Source of the DNA: Moorena sp. SIOASIH | GTDB taxonomy: Bacteria; Cyanobacteriota; Cyanobacteriia; Cyanobacteriales; Coleofasciculaceae | DNA: 64,000 nucleotides | Assembly: GCF_010671925.1 (NCBI RefSeq) | Contig: NZ_JAAHIH010000003.1 | Span: forward strand, 930,001 to 994,000 | Direction: 5' to 3' | Part shown: in pieces, positions 1 through 9,046 of the stretch | How positions within the stretch are numbered: position 1 is the first letter of the stretch | How the letters are laid out: the number at the start of each line of letters is the position of its first letter | The notes under the pieces: model-generated | Database searches by the model: none | What the model was told of the DNA's origin: nothing | What the model saw: only the letters and a program-made list of their open reading frames with translations | Translations under genes and position numbers: made by a program

Positions 1-1
1 G

Positions 2-103
2 CTCGGAGATAGTAACTATAACCATAAAGAGGTCAATGACGGGACTCGTGAAACCTCTGATTACGACATCCATGATAATTCCATCGATGATAATTCTTTT
101 TAA
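2..103 (+). CDS. C-terminal fragment of an unidentified protein (truncated by window edge)
   Basis: One frame is open from the window edge to a TAA at 101-103 and gives 33 hydrophilic residues rich in Asp and Asn, ending in DDNSF. No start codon is needed because the frame may begin outside the window. The fragment is too short to assign a family, and chance openness of this length is quite possible. It is listed only because it could be the 3' end of a real upstream gene. Confidence 0.25.
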   Translation, partial: LGDSNYNHKEVNDGTRETSDYDIHDNSIDDNSF

Positions 104-191
104 CGAAGGCAATACCAAGACTCGAACCTAAAGATTATACAGATTGAACCTCCCCACCCTTGAGAGGGATGGGGATTCCCAGGCACAATCT

Positions 192-1544
192 CTAAGAGAC
201 TGTTATCTCCGTGGGCGTGACTTTCCCCCGCACCGGAGGTAGCTGAGTGGGGTCAATTCCCAGTTTTTTGAGACCCCTTAGTTTTATGTTTACTGCCCCA
301 TTCACATCAGCATCATCATGATATCCACATTCAGTACAAACAAATTTTTCTTTCTTTCTGTTACTTTTGCTGATGTGATGGCATTTTGGGCATTTTTGAG
401 ATGTGTACTTGGGATTTATTTTTACTACTGGTATGCCTGACTTTGCAGCCACAACTTCTACCTTTTTGACTAGTTCTCCCCAAGCTGCGTTAGATATCGA
501 TCTATTTAAACCTCTTTTTGCCGACTGCCCATTGCGGTCATAACCACCCTTCTCATTGGGTTTAGGCTTGCACCGAGACTTCATTCCTTTAATATTGAGA
601 TCTTCAAATACTAAAGCATCTGCCCCATCAACTAATTGATTTGCTACATCCCAATGGTAGGCACTACGGTTATTTGTTATCCGCTCATGAAGAGAAGCAA
701 CTTTAGAATAAGACTTTTTTCTGTTACTAGACCCCTTCCTCTTTCTGCTAGCAGTTTTTTGCCTTAATTTTAAGCGCCTTTCCCTTCTCCTAAAAGCTTT
801 TTGTTTGGCTGGATTAGCTATTGTTTTTCCATTAGAGAGACTTACTAATTTATTGATGCCTAGGTCGCACCCGCACACTTTCAGAGGGTCAATTTCGGTG
901 TTATTTTTTACTGGAGCAGGTGGAACCGATTTGTCTTCGATCTGAAGGCTGGCAAACCACCCACGAGCTTTTCTACGAACAGTAACGGACTTTAAGGCAA
1001 ACCCATCAGGAATAGGGCGGGAGTTGTGAAAACCAATCCATCCAATTCCTGGAAGGTATATCTTGTTTCCATTAAGCTTTACCTGACCAGGAGCATACTT
1101 AAAGCTCCTAAACCGTGACCTTCTTTTTGGCTTCGGATAACCTGTCTCTCCCTTGAAGAATTTGGCAAATGCAACATCTAACTGTCTTAGAGTCTGTTGC
1201 AAGACAGTTGAATGAATCGATTTGTACCAGGGTCTTTCTTTCTTAAGTATAGGAAGATTGGAACTTTGAGCTTCGTAAGCATTTCGTCTTGGATTTTTTT
1301 GGCTTTTCTTCCAAGGGTAGCCCACAGAGTGATTCTTACTTACTGAACAGGTCAACGGACACGCTTCTCCCCCACTTTTAAAGTCGCAATAATTACCTAA
1401 CCTGGGAGCCTTTGCTTGATCGTAAGAATCATTTCTGTCTCTAAGTAGGTAATTATATTGTGCTCTCAGCATGTCTAACCACCGATTCATTACGGCTTGT
1501 TGTCGTTGACTTGGTTTGAGTTTATAAGAATATCCCAGTTGCAT
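192..1544 (-). CDS. tnpB: RNA-guided endonuclease TnpB (IS605 OrfB family)
   Basis: This is a 450-residue TnpB/OrfB protein, a RuvC-fold nuclease guided in known homologues by an omega-RNA (reRNA) from the transposon right end. The likely catalytic triad is visible: Asp227 in GCDLGI, Glu314 in FEDLNIKG, and the acidic pair Asp411/Asp413 before VNGAVNI. A four-cysteine zinc ribbon lies between the last two motifs (Cys385, Cys388, Cys403, Cys406). A basic stretch at about 251-280 is typical of the family. The C-terminal tail after NIKLRG is poorly conserved in kind and probably overlaps the guide RNA. The length is at the long end for the family, with an extra N-terminal segment around 48-80. 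All active-site residues are kept, so the nuclease may be functional. Confidence 0.92.
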   Translation of the reverse strand: MQLGYSYKLKPSQRQQAVMNRWLDMLRAQYNYLLRDRNDSYDQAKAPRLGNYCDFKSGGEACPLTCSVSKNHSVGYPWKKSQKNPRRNAYEAQSSNLPILKKERPWYKSIHSTVLQQTLRQLDVAFAKFFKGETGYPKPKRRSRFRSFKYAPGQVKLNGNKIYLPGIGWIGFHNSRPIPDGFALKSVTVRRKARGWFASLQIEDKSVPPAPVKNNTEIDPLKVCGCDLGINKLVSLSNGKTIANPAKQKAFRRRERRLKLRQKTASRKRKGSSNRKKSYSKVASLHERITNNRSAYHWDVANQLVDGADALVFEDLNIKGMKSRCKPKPNEKGGYDRNGQSAKRGLNRSISNAAWGELVKKVEVVAAKSGIPVVKINPKYTSQKCPKCHHISKSNRKKEKFVCTECGYHDDADVNGAVNIKLRGLKKLGIDPTQLPPVRGKVTPTEITVS

Positions 1545-1604
1545 TTGTTCGACCCTTTCAGTGCTAATCTAATTATAGACCCCTGAAATTAGCTTGTCAA
1601 GTAA

Positions 1605-1787
1605 ATGCCTGAAAAAATCAAAAGAAAAGTAGGAAGACCCAGATTGCACGAAGAAGCCAAGAAAAGTTACAGCATCAAAGCCACTGAGGCTGGCTGGCAG
1701 GGATTGAAGCGCCTAGCAGCTTGTTCTGGATTAAGTCTCTCTGAATACTTAGAGTTCTTAGGAAGGACTGGGACTCTGCCTAATTGA
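1605..1787 (+). CDS. Small basic DNA-binding-like protein carried by the tnpB element
   Basis: A 60-residue protein starts 60 bp from the tnpB start and is transcribed divergently from it, inside the hairpin-bounded element. It opens with a basic KRKVGRPRLHEE stretch. It continues with an amphipathic segment (YSIKATEAGWQGLKRLAA) and a second helix (LSLSEYLEFLGR), a layout like a short ribbon-helix-helix or AT-hook-type regulator. Its position suggests a repressor of the shared tnpB promoter or an accessory factor. That role is inferred from position only. The composition and fixed location make a chance ORF unlikely. Confidence 0.65.
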   Translation: MPEKIKRKVGRPRLHEEAKKSYSIKATEAGWQGLKRLAACSGLSLSEYLEFLGRTGTLPN

Positions 1788-1867
1788 GAGGAAATTCATC
1801 CCCACCTTAAGAAGGATGGGGTATTCTTTCCCCTCAAACTCCCCTATTGATAAATAAATAATAAATG

Positions 1868-1907
1868 TAATGCCACCCTTGAGTTTATAAACTCAAGGGT
1901 GGCATTA
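1868..1907. terminator. Perfect 40-bp palindrome, possible bidirectional terminator
   Basis: The two 20-bp arms, TAATGCCACCCTTGAGTTTA and its exact reverse complement, meet with no spacer. As RNA this would fold into a long hairpin with about a 4-nt loop, followed on the plus strand by ACCGTTTTTG. It lies between the tnpB element and the 3' end of the metalloprotease gene, a place where converging transcripts would need stopping. It could also be a mobile-element end or a cruciform-forming repeat. Confidence 0.5.
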
Positions 1908-2086
1908 TACCGTTTTTGTTAATGGATGAGAAATATAGTTAGTCGGTATTTGGTAACTGGTAAACAAAAGCAGGTAAAAGTATAGCAATCCTATTAAAAC
2001 ATGCAGAAAAATCAGTCCGACTCTCGGCAGATTCTTCCCCATATTCCCTAACTGCAGTCATCTTGCCCATCTTACAACTGGTCAGA

Positions 2087-5000
2087 TTAGGAAAGAAATT
2101 CCATTCTACTGCTGACATCACTCACAGATACATCGTGTAATACTGCAATCAAATCATCCCCAAAATACAAAGCTGTGCTACCGGGTAAGCCATTATCAGC
2201 CTCAAGCACATCATATTGATCCGCTACACCATAGAGCTGAATGATGTCTTGAGAATCTAAGTCATAAATCTTTGCATAATCCTTGTCACCCCCACCCTGG
2301 TAGAAAGAACCATCATCATCTCCTAGGAGAAAAGTATCTGACCCACCTCCACCAACAAGAACATCAATTTCACCATTACCTCGGGAATCATTTCCAACTC
2401 CATTGAGGGTGTCATTACCAGAACCTCCGATCACATAGTCGTTGCCAGAGCCACCCTTAAGCATGTCATTGTCCCGCCCACCGTCGAGGAAGTCATCACC
2501 GGAACCTCCCATCAAATCGTTCTTGCCAGAACTACCTTTTAGGGTATCATTGCCACTCCCACCATCAAGACTGTCATCACCCGAATCCCCGATCAAAGAG
2601 TCGTTACCAGAGCCACCCTCAAGGCTGTCATTTCCGTGGTCTCCTCTAAGGTAGTCATCGCCAGAGCCACCTTTGAGCGTGTCATTTCCCTTACCTCCTC
2701 TGAGACTATCATCGTTATTACCACCGTCGAGGAGGTCATCACCCGAACCTCCGCTCAGAGTATCATCACCTGAACTACCTTCTAGGGTATCGTTGCCCAA
2801 ATCTCCTATGATCGAATCATTGCCAACACCGCCAGAAAGGGAGTCATTTCCCTGACCACCTCCGAGAGTGTCATCATTATACCCACCATCGAGAGTGTCA
2901 TTGCCCCAAGTTCCCCTGAGAAAGTCGTTACCGGAACCTCCAACAAGACTGTCATCCCCAGAACCTCCTGAAATATTGTCATTACCCGAGCCACCAATTA
3001 GTGTGTCATTATCGCCATTACCCCAAATCTTATCATCACCATGACCGCCTTCAAGCCGATTATCGTAACGGTCTCCCCTAATCGATTTGCTTTCCCAATT
3101 CTGGTCAAGGACTTCGATAGTGAAAATTTTCTCGTAGCTTTCACCCCCCTGATCGGTGGTGCGGATTTTGATCGGGTGACTAGAGTTGATATCAAAGTCT
3201 AAGAGGCTGCCATCTTTGACTTTTAGTTGATTGCCAACAATTTCAAAGCGACCTTCAGGATCATCGAATAACTCATAGGTATGGGTATCTTCCCCATCCA
3301 CATCACTAGTAGTCAGAGTAGCAATAGTGGTGCCATTATTACTGAATTCCTTGACACTGTTGCCATCAAGGGTGATATCCGTCGGAGCAAAATTCTGGTT
3401 TTCGACGTCAATGGTGAAAGTTTTATCGTAGCTTTTACCTCCGGAGTCGGTGGTGCGGATTTTGATCGGGTGACTAGAGTTGATATCAAAGTCTAAGAGG
3501 CTGCCATCTTTGACTTTTAGTTGATTGCCAACAATTTCAAAGCGACCTTCAGGATCATCGAATAACTCATAGGTATGGGTATCTTCCCCATCCACATCAC
3601 TAGTAGTCAGAGTAGCAATAGTGGTGCCATTATTACTGAATTCCTTGACACTGTTGCCATCAAGGGTGATATCCGTCGGAGCAAAATTCTGGTTTTGGAC
3701 TTGAATCGTGAACGTTTTCTCGTAGCTTTCACCTCCGGAGTCGGTGGTGCGGATTTTGATCTGATGACTAGAGTTGTGATCAAAGTATAAGAGGCTGCCA
3801 TCTTTGACTTTTAGTTCATTGCCAACAATTTCAAAGCGACCTTCAGGATCATCGAATAACTCATAGGTATGGGTATCTTCCCCATCCACATCACTAGTAG
3901 TCAGAGTAGCAATAGTGGTGCCATTATTACTGAATTCATTGACAGTTTGGGCAGATAGGGTGATATCCGTCGGAGCAGTGTTGGTAGGTTGAGGCTCCTT
4001 TTGAACATACTGAACGTCGCTAATATTTATTGTGTCCGGAACAGTCATCTCTTCCCATACAGGTGCTGGACTATCCTGCTCGAAGGTAATGTTAAGGCGA
4101 TCGCTTTGAGAAACTCGATAGTAGTCTTCGACGGTAATCGAACTATGCCAGCCTAGATCAAGAATCAGGTCATCACCGCTTTGGGTTTGGGTCACACTAG
4201 AGAAAGCATAATTGGAAAGATCTAAAGTATCTAGATAGTTCCAACCTTTAATAATATCATCACCCGTGGACACTCCAAATTCATAACCGCTAAAGATATT
4301 GGCCGCACTATTGGCAATGATGTAATCGTCACTGCTGGAGTTGATCAGATTGTGAATAACTGTATCGAATGCGATCGCAGTCCCAAATTTAGACGTAACG
4401 TATTCTCTTCCGCTTTCATCGGTCCTAGCTTTATAATAGCCACCATTGTAAGCGTCTTGGGTGGTTATAATACCCCCCTGATTCATATCAAAGTGGTAAC
4501 CTGTATTCAAAAAAGCCAGGTTTGAAAAGTCTAAAGTATTTTCACCACCACTATCCCAGAGGGTTTGCTTAATTTCTTCGGTTGCACCATAATCCTCATT
4601 ACCATCTGTGTAGTCATAAACCCTGTCAAAGGAGTAAGTAGTATCCCCGTGGTTATACTCCCTAGCTCCATAGATAGACTGTAATGCTTTAATGTCGTAA
4701 GTCATTGGGGTAATCGCTGATTTCCCAGCAAAGTTATACGACATTACTGTGTTGGTGGTATTGTCCTCGTTAAAGGGCAAAAATGGACCTTGATCATGCT
4801 CCTCGTATGGATTCGGATGTTTGAAACCCAGAGCATGTAATGTCTCGTGAATCAGGGTCATGTAGCCATGATTTCCTGAGTCGTCAGCAAATCCGTTCTT
4901 ACCTGTCGTGTCGAAGGCTGGGTTCAAATGCACATCCCCGGCCACATCCCACCAATTGCCGACATTGAAGTTAAATCCCTCAGGCGAATAGGCATAGGCA

Positions 5001-5263
5001 TAGCTCGGACCATCAGATACCATGTAGCGCAATAAACCATAGTCTGTTGTCGTATCTGCTACCTCATGGAAATCAACATCAAGGTATCTTTCCAGAGTTT
5101 CGAGGATGCTTCTGATATTGTCTTTGGTTTCTTCTGAGATCTCTGAAACCCCCGTTTCAGGTCCGTAATAAGAACCACTTTTATAGAAGCTATAGGTGAT
5201 AGGTTCAGTGTCCCACTGGTAATCATCCAGAAGTGAATCAGCTGAGGAAAATGTGTTAGACAT
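2087..5263 (-). CDS. Serralysin-like M10 metalloprotease with cadherin-like and RTX repeats
   Basis: This 1058-residue secreted zinc protease has the metzincin motif HETLHALGFKH at 139-149 (zinc ligands His139, His143, His149, catalytic Glu140) and a Met-turn VMSYNF around Met174. Next come an M10-C-like region to about residue 400 and three nearly identical 98-residue cadherin-like modules at about 427-722, each containing TSDVDGEDTHTYELFDDPEG. From about 728 to 975 there are many GGxGxDxLxGG calcium-binding RTX nonapeptides, then a C-terminal secretion-type domain. There is no N-terminal signal peptide, as expected for type I (ABC) secretion. No secretion genes are adjacent. The ATG at 5263 precedes a typical catalytic-domain start. 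The substrate is unknown. Confidence 0.9.
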   Translation of the reverse strand: MSNTFSSADSLLDDYQWDTEPITYSFYKSGSYYGPETGVSEISEETKDNIRSILETLERYLDVDFHEVADTTTDYGLLRYMVSDGPSYAYAYSPEGFNFNVGNWWDVAGDVHLNPAFDTTGKNGFADDSGNHGYMTLIHETLHALGFKHPNPYEEHDQGPFLPFNEDNTTNTVMSYNFAGKSAITPMTYDIKALQSIYGAREYNHGDTTYSFDRVYDYTDGNEDYGATEEIKQTLWDSGGENTLDFSNLAFLNTGYHFDMNQGGIITTQDAYNGGYYKARTDESGREYVTSKFGTAIAFDTVIHNLINSSSDDYIIANSAANIFSGYEFGVSTGDDIIKGWNYLDTLDLSNYAFSSVTQTQSGDDLILDLGWHSSITVEDYYRVSQSDRLNITFEQDSPAPVWEEMTVPDTINISDVQYVQKEPQPTNTAPTDITLSAQTVNEFSNNGTTIATLTTSDVDGEDTHTYELFDDPEGRFEIVGNELKVKDGSLLYFDHNSSHQIKIRTTDSGGESYEKTFTIQVQNQNFAPTDITLDGNSVKEFSNNGTTIATLTTSDVDGEDTHTYELFDDPEGRFEIVGNQLKVKDGSLLDFDINSSHPIKIRTTDSGGKSYDKTFTIDVENQNFAPTDITLDGNSVKEFSNNGTTIATLTTSDVDGEDTHTYELFDDPEGRFEIVGNQLKVKDGSLLDFDINSSHPIKIRTTDQGGESYEKIFTIEVLDQNWESKSIRGDRYDNRLEGGHGDDKIWGNGDNDTLIGGSGNDNISGGSGDDSLVGGSGNDFLRGTWGNDTLDGGYNDDTLGGGQGNDSLSGGVGNDSIIGDLGNDTLEGSSGDDTLSGGSGDDLLDGGNNDDSLRGGKGNDTLKGGSGDDYLRGDHGNDSLEGGSGNDSLIGDSGDDSLDGGSGNDTLKGSSGKNDLMGGSGDDFLDGGRDNDMLKGGSGNDYVIGGSGNDTLNGVGNDSRGNGEIDVLVGGGGSDTFLLGDDDGSFYQGGGDKDYAKIYDLDSQDIIQLYGVADQYDVLEADNGLPGSTALYFGDDLIAVLHDVSVSDVSSRMEFLS
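3110..3990 (-). repeat. Three tandem 294-bp repeats inside the metalloprotease gene
   Basis: Three direct repeats with a period of exactly 294 bp encode the 98-residue cadherin-like modules. Long blocks (for example 3230-3390 against 3524-3684) are identical or nearly so at DNA level, including synonymous sites. The outer copies diverge mainly at the module edges. This indicates recent duplication or ongoing gene conversion. Confidence 0.85.
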
Positions 5264-6633
5264 TGCTTTTAGTTAACTCTTACTGCTTGACAAAGCCTAG
5301 TTACGGTAAATAATTTGGCGCTCAGAAAAGTTCCTGATTGTTGATGGTTCATGTTTAATGGCTTATTACCAGTTGCCATGAATCGTGGCTATAACCCCAT
5401 TCGATAACTAGTCAAACGCACTGAATTTCATAGGGGATTTGGGTTACAAACCATAAATTTTCCCTAGTTAAAATCCCTAATCTTAAATTCATCATGAAAT
5501 ATATCCGTTTACGTTCAAGGTTGATATGTGTATGTTTTTGGTTTTTTTTTGTTTATTTTTAAAGGCTTAGATGCAAATTTGAAAAAAACGTAAATCCGGA
5601 CAAAAAACATTAACTTAACTTAATTTAATTTCAATAAATTAAGTGAGTATTTTTAAGTATTAACGATGAATGTTTATTTAAGGGTTTGATTAGCAATTCA
5701 ACCACATTAACATCAGATATTGTTTTTATTTTAGTTGTGAATAGACTACCTTAGTTAAGATACAAAATAAAAAATGTAAAACGCAATAGGGGAAACAGCT
5801 CCAGGGTTTTATTGTCCACTAAAAAAAGACCTACTACGTTTACATCTCATTTATAAACCCTATAAATAAAGCCTAGGAATAGGGATAAACTATCAAAATT
5901 TACCAGTTTACGTCGAACTCCAATCCTAGTTATGTGAAGTTAGTATAAAGTTCTAACCAATAGATAGAGGCTAAAATCAGTAGTTTTTCTAGGTCACGGT
6001 TTATTGGTAAGCATTCAGCATTCAGCTTAAGCTTTTTTTTGTAGGTGATGTCGCCATGATGCCTTTTTGTTCGGTTTGTTCTGTTGCCAGCATCATGAAT
6101 GGCTGATAGGTGGCAACCATAGGATGGGCTTAGTTGCGTAGGGTGCGTAGGGTGTGTTATATCATGTCAGGATAATTACCCTTAATAAAAACCTCCCCCA
6201 TCTCCCCATCTTCCCCTCCTGGGAGGGGTTAGGGGTGGGTTCCCATCTCCCCATCTCCCCACCCTCCTCGCGCCCGGGCCTCTTAATTATGGGTATTCAA
6301 CCAGACTTGATATTAGGGGCGGGCTTGCCCTCATCTTCAACCTCGTAGCCAGTGTTGCGACAGCCCGCCCCCTAACCTACCACCCAAGGGCGAGCCCTGA
6401 TTTTCTTGGTAGCCAGTGTTGGGACAGTCGGTCCCGTAACGCACCACCTAGTAGGCTGAAGGGTTACGTTGATTAAGCCTGTCTTTCAAACATAGAGTCT
6501 TTCATCTGTGTATTCTGATTTCTCAAGCTTCCCCTGCCTAAGTTGTTGCTCAAGTCATTGAGTGGGGTTATCTTAGAACGGAATTGTACTCACAGTATGA
6601 GTGTCATTATTTGCTAAGGCTCATAATTGAAAG
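5264..6633. other. Gene-free AT-rich spacer with scattered repeats
   Basis: No convincing coding sequence was found on either strand. The first 700 bp, upstream of the protease start, are very AT-rich and may hold its promoter. The region 6190-6290 is C-rich with short CCCATCTCC repeats. Two degenerate copies of a block containing TAGCCAGTGTTG follow at about 6345-6385 and 6411-6450. A copy of a dispersed 32-bp sequence lies at 6283-6314. Nothing else is recognisable. Confidence 0.6.
6283..6314 (+). repeat. Dispersed 32-bp sequence (copy 1)
   Basis: The sequence around GGGTATTCAACC and GACTTGATATTA recurs almost unchanged, in inverted orientation, at 27407-27439. Both copies are intergenic. 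The function is unknown. Confidence 0.6.
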
Positions 6634-7980
6634 ATGTTCAGACCCAAATTCTGGATCAATATAGGTTTTGTCGAACAGATAGGAGAATTTTTTGCTAAAT
6701 TTAGAACTAAACCGGCTCCTAACACGGTATTTCCTACTGTATTTATAGGTTTATCTTTAGTTTTAGTCGCCTGTGCCCCCAAGGGTGGAGACGCTAAAAG
6801 CAATACGGTTACTATCCTGGGAGTAATGACAGGGGAAGGGGAGCAAATAATCGAACAGATACTAGAACCCTTCACTAAAGAAACGGGTATCAAGGTGGTG
6901 TATGAAGCCAGTAGTGATTTCGCCACCCTCCTACCTGTGTTGGTGGAATCTGGAAATGCTCCCGATCTTGCCATGTTCCCTCAACCGGGTTTGATGGCTG
7001 ACTTTGCTAGGGAAGGTCAACTGGTACCTCTAGATACCTTCATAGACAAATCTCAGTTATCTGCTGCTTATTCTCAAAACTGGCTAGATTTGGCAACTGT
7101 CGATAGTAAAGTATACGGAGTGTGGATTAGGGCGGCGGTCAAAAGCTTAGTTTGGTACAATCGAGCTGCGTTTAAGGCAGCTGGTTACAAAATCCCTAAC
7201 ACCTGGAATGAAATGATGGCACTGTCCGATCAGATTGTGGCAGATGGCGGTGTCCCTTGGTGCATCGGAATAGAAAGCGGTGCGGCTACAGGATGGGTTG
7301 GTACCGACTGGATTGAGGATATTATGTTGCGCACGGTTGGTGGGGAAGTGTATGACCAGTGGGTTGCTCACAACATTCCCTTTAATCACCCAGCGGTTAA
7401 GAATGCTTTTGAGCAGTTTGGCAACATTGCCCTTAATCCTAAGTATGTGTTTGGTGGTACTGTTGGTATTATTAGCACTCCATTTGGTGACGCAGCCACA
7501 CCCTTATTTGATAAGCCCCCAGTTTGCTATCTGCATCGCCAAGCCAGCTTTATTACTAGCTTCTTACCTAAAGATGTAGCGCTAGATAATGATGTGAGTA
7601 TCTTTCTGTTACCGGGTATTAAACAGGAATTGGGAGTGCCAGTGTTAGTGTCTGGTATTGTGACTGCTATGTTTAAGGATACTCCAGAAGCACGGAAGTT
7701 GATGGAGTATTTATCAACTGCCCAAGCCCATACTATCTGGGCAAGTCAGGGAGATTATGTCTCACCCCATAAACAGGTTAGTTTGGATGCTTACCCCAAT
7801 GACATTGTTAAACGTCAAGCGGAAATCTTAGCCAATGCGGATATGGTGCGCTTCGATGGTTCGGATATGATGCCAGGAGCCGTGGGTACCGGGACATTCT
7901 GGAGTGGCATTGTTGATTATATTGGTGGGACAGATGTGGATACAGTTCTGAAAACTATTGAGGACAGTTGGCCAGATTAA
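6634..7980 (+). CDS. Carbohydrate ABC transporter substrate-binding lipoprotein (GgtB/AglE-like)
   Basis: A 448-residue extracytoplasmic solute-binding protein of the family-1 (maltose/alpha-glucoside) type. The hydrophobic signal core at about 30-46 ends in a lipobox LVAC, placing the acylated cysteine at residue 47, so the mature protein is membrane-tethered. Family signatures include LEPFTKETGIKVVYE, an APDLAMFPQPG segment and NTWNEMMALSDQI. It would capture a sugar or compatible solute and pass it to the permeases at 9047 and 10568. The closest functional model in cyanobacteria is the glucosylglycerol/sucrose/trehalose importer Ggt, but the substrate cannot be read from the sequence. The 30-residue N-terminal extension before the signal core is unusual, so an internal start is possible. 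Confidence 0.88.
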   Translation: MFRPKFWINIGFVEQIGEFFAKFRTKPAPNTVFPTVFIGLSLVLVACAPKGGDAKSNTVTILGVMTGEGEQIIEQILEPFTKETGIKVVYEASSDFATLLPVLVESGNAPDLAMFPQPGLMADFAREGQLVPLDTFIDKSQLSAAYSQNWLDLATVDSKVYGVWIRAAVKSLVWYNRAAFKAAGYKIPNTWNEMMALSDQIVADGGVPWCIGIESGAATGWVGTDWIEDIMLRTVGGEVYDQWVAHNIPFNHPAVKNAFEQFGNIALNPKYVFGGTVGIISTPFGDAATPLFDKPPVCYLHRQASFITSFLPKDVALDNDVSIFLLPGIKQELGVPVLVSGIVTAMFKDTPEARKLMEYLSTAQAHTIWASQGDYVSPHKQVSLDAYPNDIVKRQAEILANADMVRFDGSDMMPGAVGTGTFWSGIVDYIGGTDVDTVLKTIEDSWPD

Positions 7981-8414
7981 GTATGAGGAATTAGGGATTA
8001 GTCATTGTCAAAAAAAATATTTATTTAAAATCGCCTTCTAATGTTACTTTAGCACAATTGCCTGGGAAATCTGTAACTATAAGATACTGAAATCAAATTA
8101 AGTCAGTTATTCGCCACCATTTAGCGAAATGGACAATAGTGCCGTTTAGGGATTAATTACGATTAAATATCTGAGTACAATATCAGCACTTGCCCTTCGC
8201 TCCGCTGTAACGGCAATCCCTTGGGGTGTAAGCAGGAAGGATATAGTAGGATGTCAGTGACTACTATAAATTTGGCGTGAGGGTACTCAAGTATAGTTGG
8301 AGCAGTTACCGATTACCGATTACCGATTACCTTTGGATCTTCCATAATTGAGGAACACCGTAAGTTTAGGATTCCCCCTTTAGGCCAAACTCAAGTTTAA
8401 ATAAGAAATAAGCT
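7981..8414. other. Gene-free spacer within the transporter cluster
   Basis: No coding sequence was seen. It contains a short tandem run of GATTACC at about 8308-8332 and AT-rich DNA. A promoter for the following gene may lie near its end but is not clearly recognisable. Confidence 0.5.
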
Positions 8415-9008
8415 ATGGATACTAGTCAGATTGATAAATTTGTTTCCTATTGCCAAGGTGAACAGCCACAAAGTGAAGAAGATATGAGACGTTTTTTTAT
8501 AGGGGTTATTGGTTTTCCCTATGATAAGGAACTTCTATTACAGGCATATCTATTTTTCAAGATCAACTCATTATTTCCAACCTGTAGTCAGCTCATCCTG
8601 TTTGAAAAAGCCCTAATCCAAGACTATACAAATTTAGGTAAAGTAGATTTTGTTTATCTGAGTCAAAACAAAAATTTATTTTTAATTGAAACTAAATATA
8701 TTGATACTGAAGCGACAGGAAAGCACGAAAGAACTAGAAGAAATAAGCATAGAAATAAGGTAGTGGAACAAGTCATTGATTGGAAATACAAATTGAGGGA
8801 TTATTGGAATATATCAACTAACCAAATTCATTGTGGAGTATTTACAACCGATCCACAAGTAGGTGATCGTGCAAGTAGCACTGACATTATCGCTAAATCA
8901 ATATCTATCTATGAACTGGAACTGTGGCAAAAAAATTATAAATTTTATAATTTAGAGCATGGCAATAAACGGGATTCGGTGAGAGATTTATATGAGGTGA
9001 TCAAGTGA
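8415..9008 (+). CDS. Putative PD-(D/E)XK nuclease-like protein
   Basis: A 197-residue protein of no named family that I recognise. Residues 74-94 read as a beta-strand pair with Asp78 (KVDFVYL), then Glu92-Thr-Lys94 (FLIETKYI), the spacing and pattern of a PD-(D/E)XK nuclease core. Glu118/Gln119 in VVEQVIDWK would fit the following helix. The region 100-115 is very basic and could contact nucleic acid. It sits between the binding protein and the permease of an ABC importer, 435 bp after the former and 38 bp before the latter, which is odd for a transport operon and suggests insertion. Nuclease function is inferred from the motif alone. Confidence 0.7.
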   Translation: MDTSQIDKFVSYCQGEQPQSEEDMRRFFIGVIGFPYDKELLLQAYLFFKINSLFPTCSQLILFEKALIQDYTNLGKVDFVYLSQNKNLFLIETKYIDTEATGKHERTRRNKHRNKVVEQVIDWKYKLRDYWNISTNQIHCGVFTTDPQVGDRASSTDIIAKSISIYELELWQKNYKFYNLEHGNKRDSVRDLYEVIK

Positions 9009-9036
9009 TCAGGTGATCAGGTGATGAAGTGATGAG
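8996..9036 (+). repeat. Short tandem GTGATCAG-type repeats
   Basis: Four to five degenerate copies of an 8-10 nt unit (GTGATCAG/GTGATGAAG) run from the last codons of the preceding gene into the spacer before the permease. This may be slippage-prone DNA. Confidence 0.6.
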
Positions 9037-9046
9037 GCAATGAAGG

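Larger units (their letters stand above)
145..1830 (-). mobile_element. IS605-family tnpB-only element with a divergent small accessory ORF
   Basis: The element carries a tnpB on the minus strand and a 60-aa gene on the plus strand. It is bounded by two similar imperfect hairpins in the same orientation, at 150-180 (next to the tnpB stop, taken as the right end) and 1798-1830 (left end). Both have a CCCCA(C/T)CC stem around an AAG- or GAG-rich loop. No Y1 TnpA transposase gene is present, so movement would need TnpA in trans. Exact ends and target site cannot be fixed without an empty-site comparison. In this class the RNA guide for TnpB normally comes from the right end, here the stretch below position 192 read on the minus strand. 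Confidence 0.75.

Noticed and set aside
1939..2121. 60-codon minus-strand frame overlapping the protease 3' end
   Set aside because: It has no ribosome-binding site, no family signal, and a frame overlap with a well-supported gene.
2442..3801. Plus- and minus-strand frames rich in Pro/Ser/Leu inside the RTX and cadherin regions
   Set aside because: They are shadows of repetitive coding DNA of the metalloprotease; their repeated sequence follows the repeat period and they lack ribosome-binding sites.
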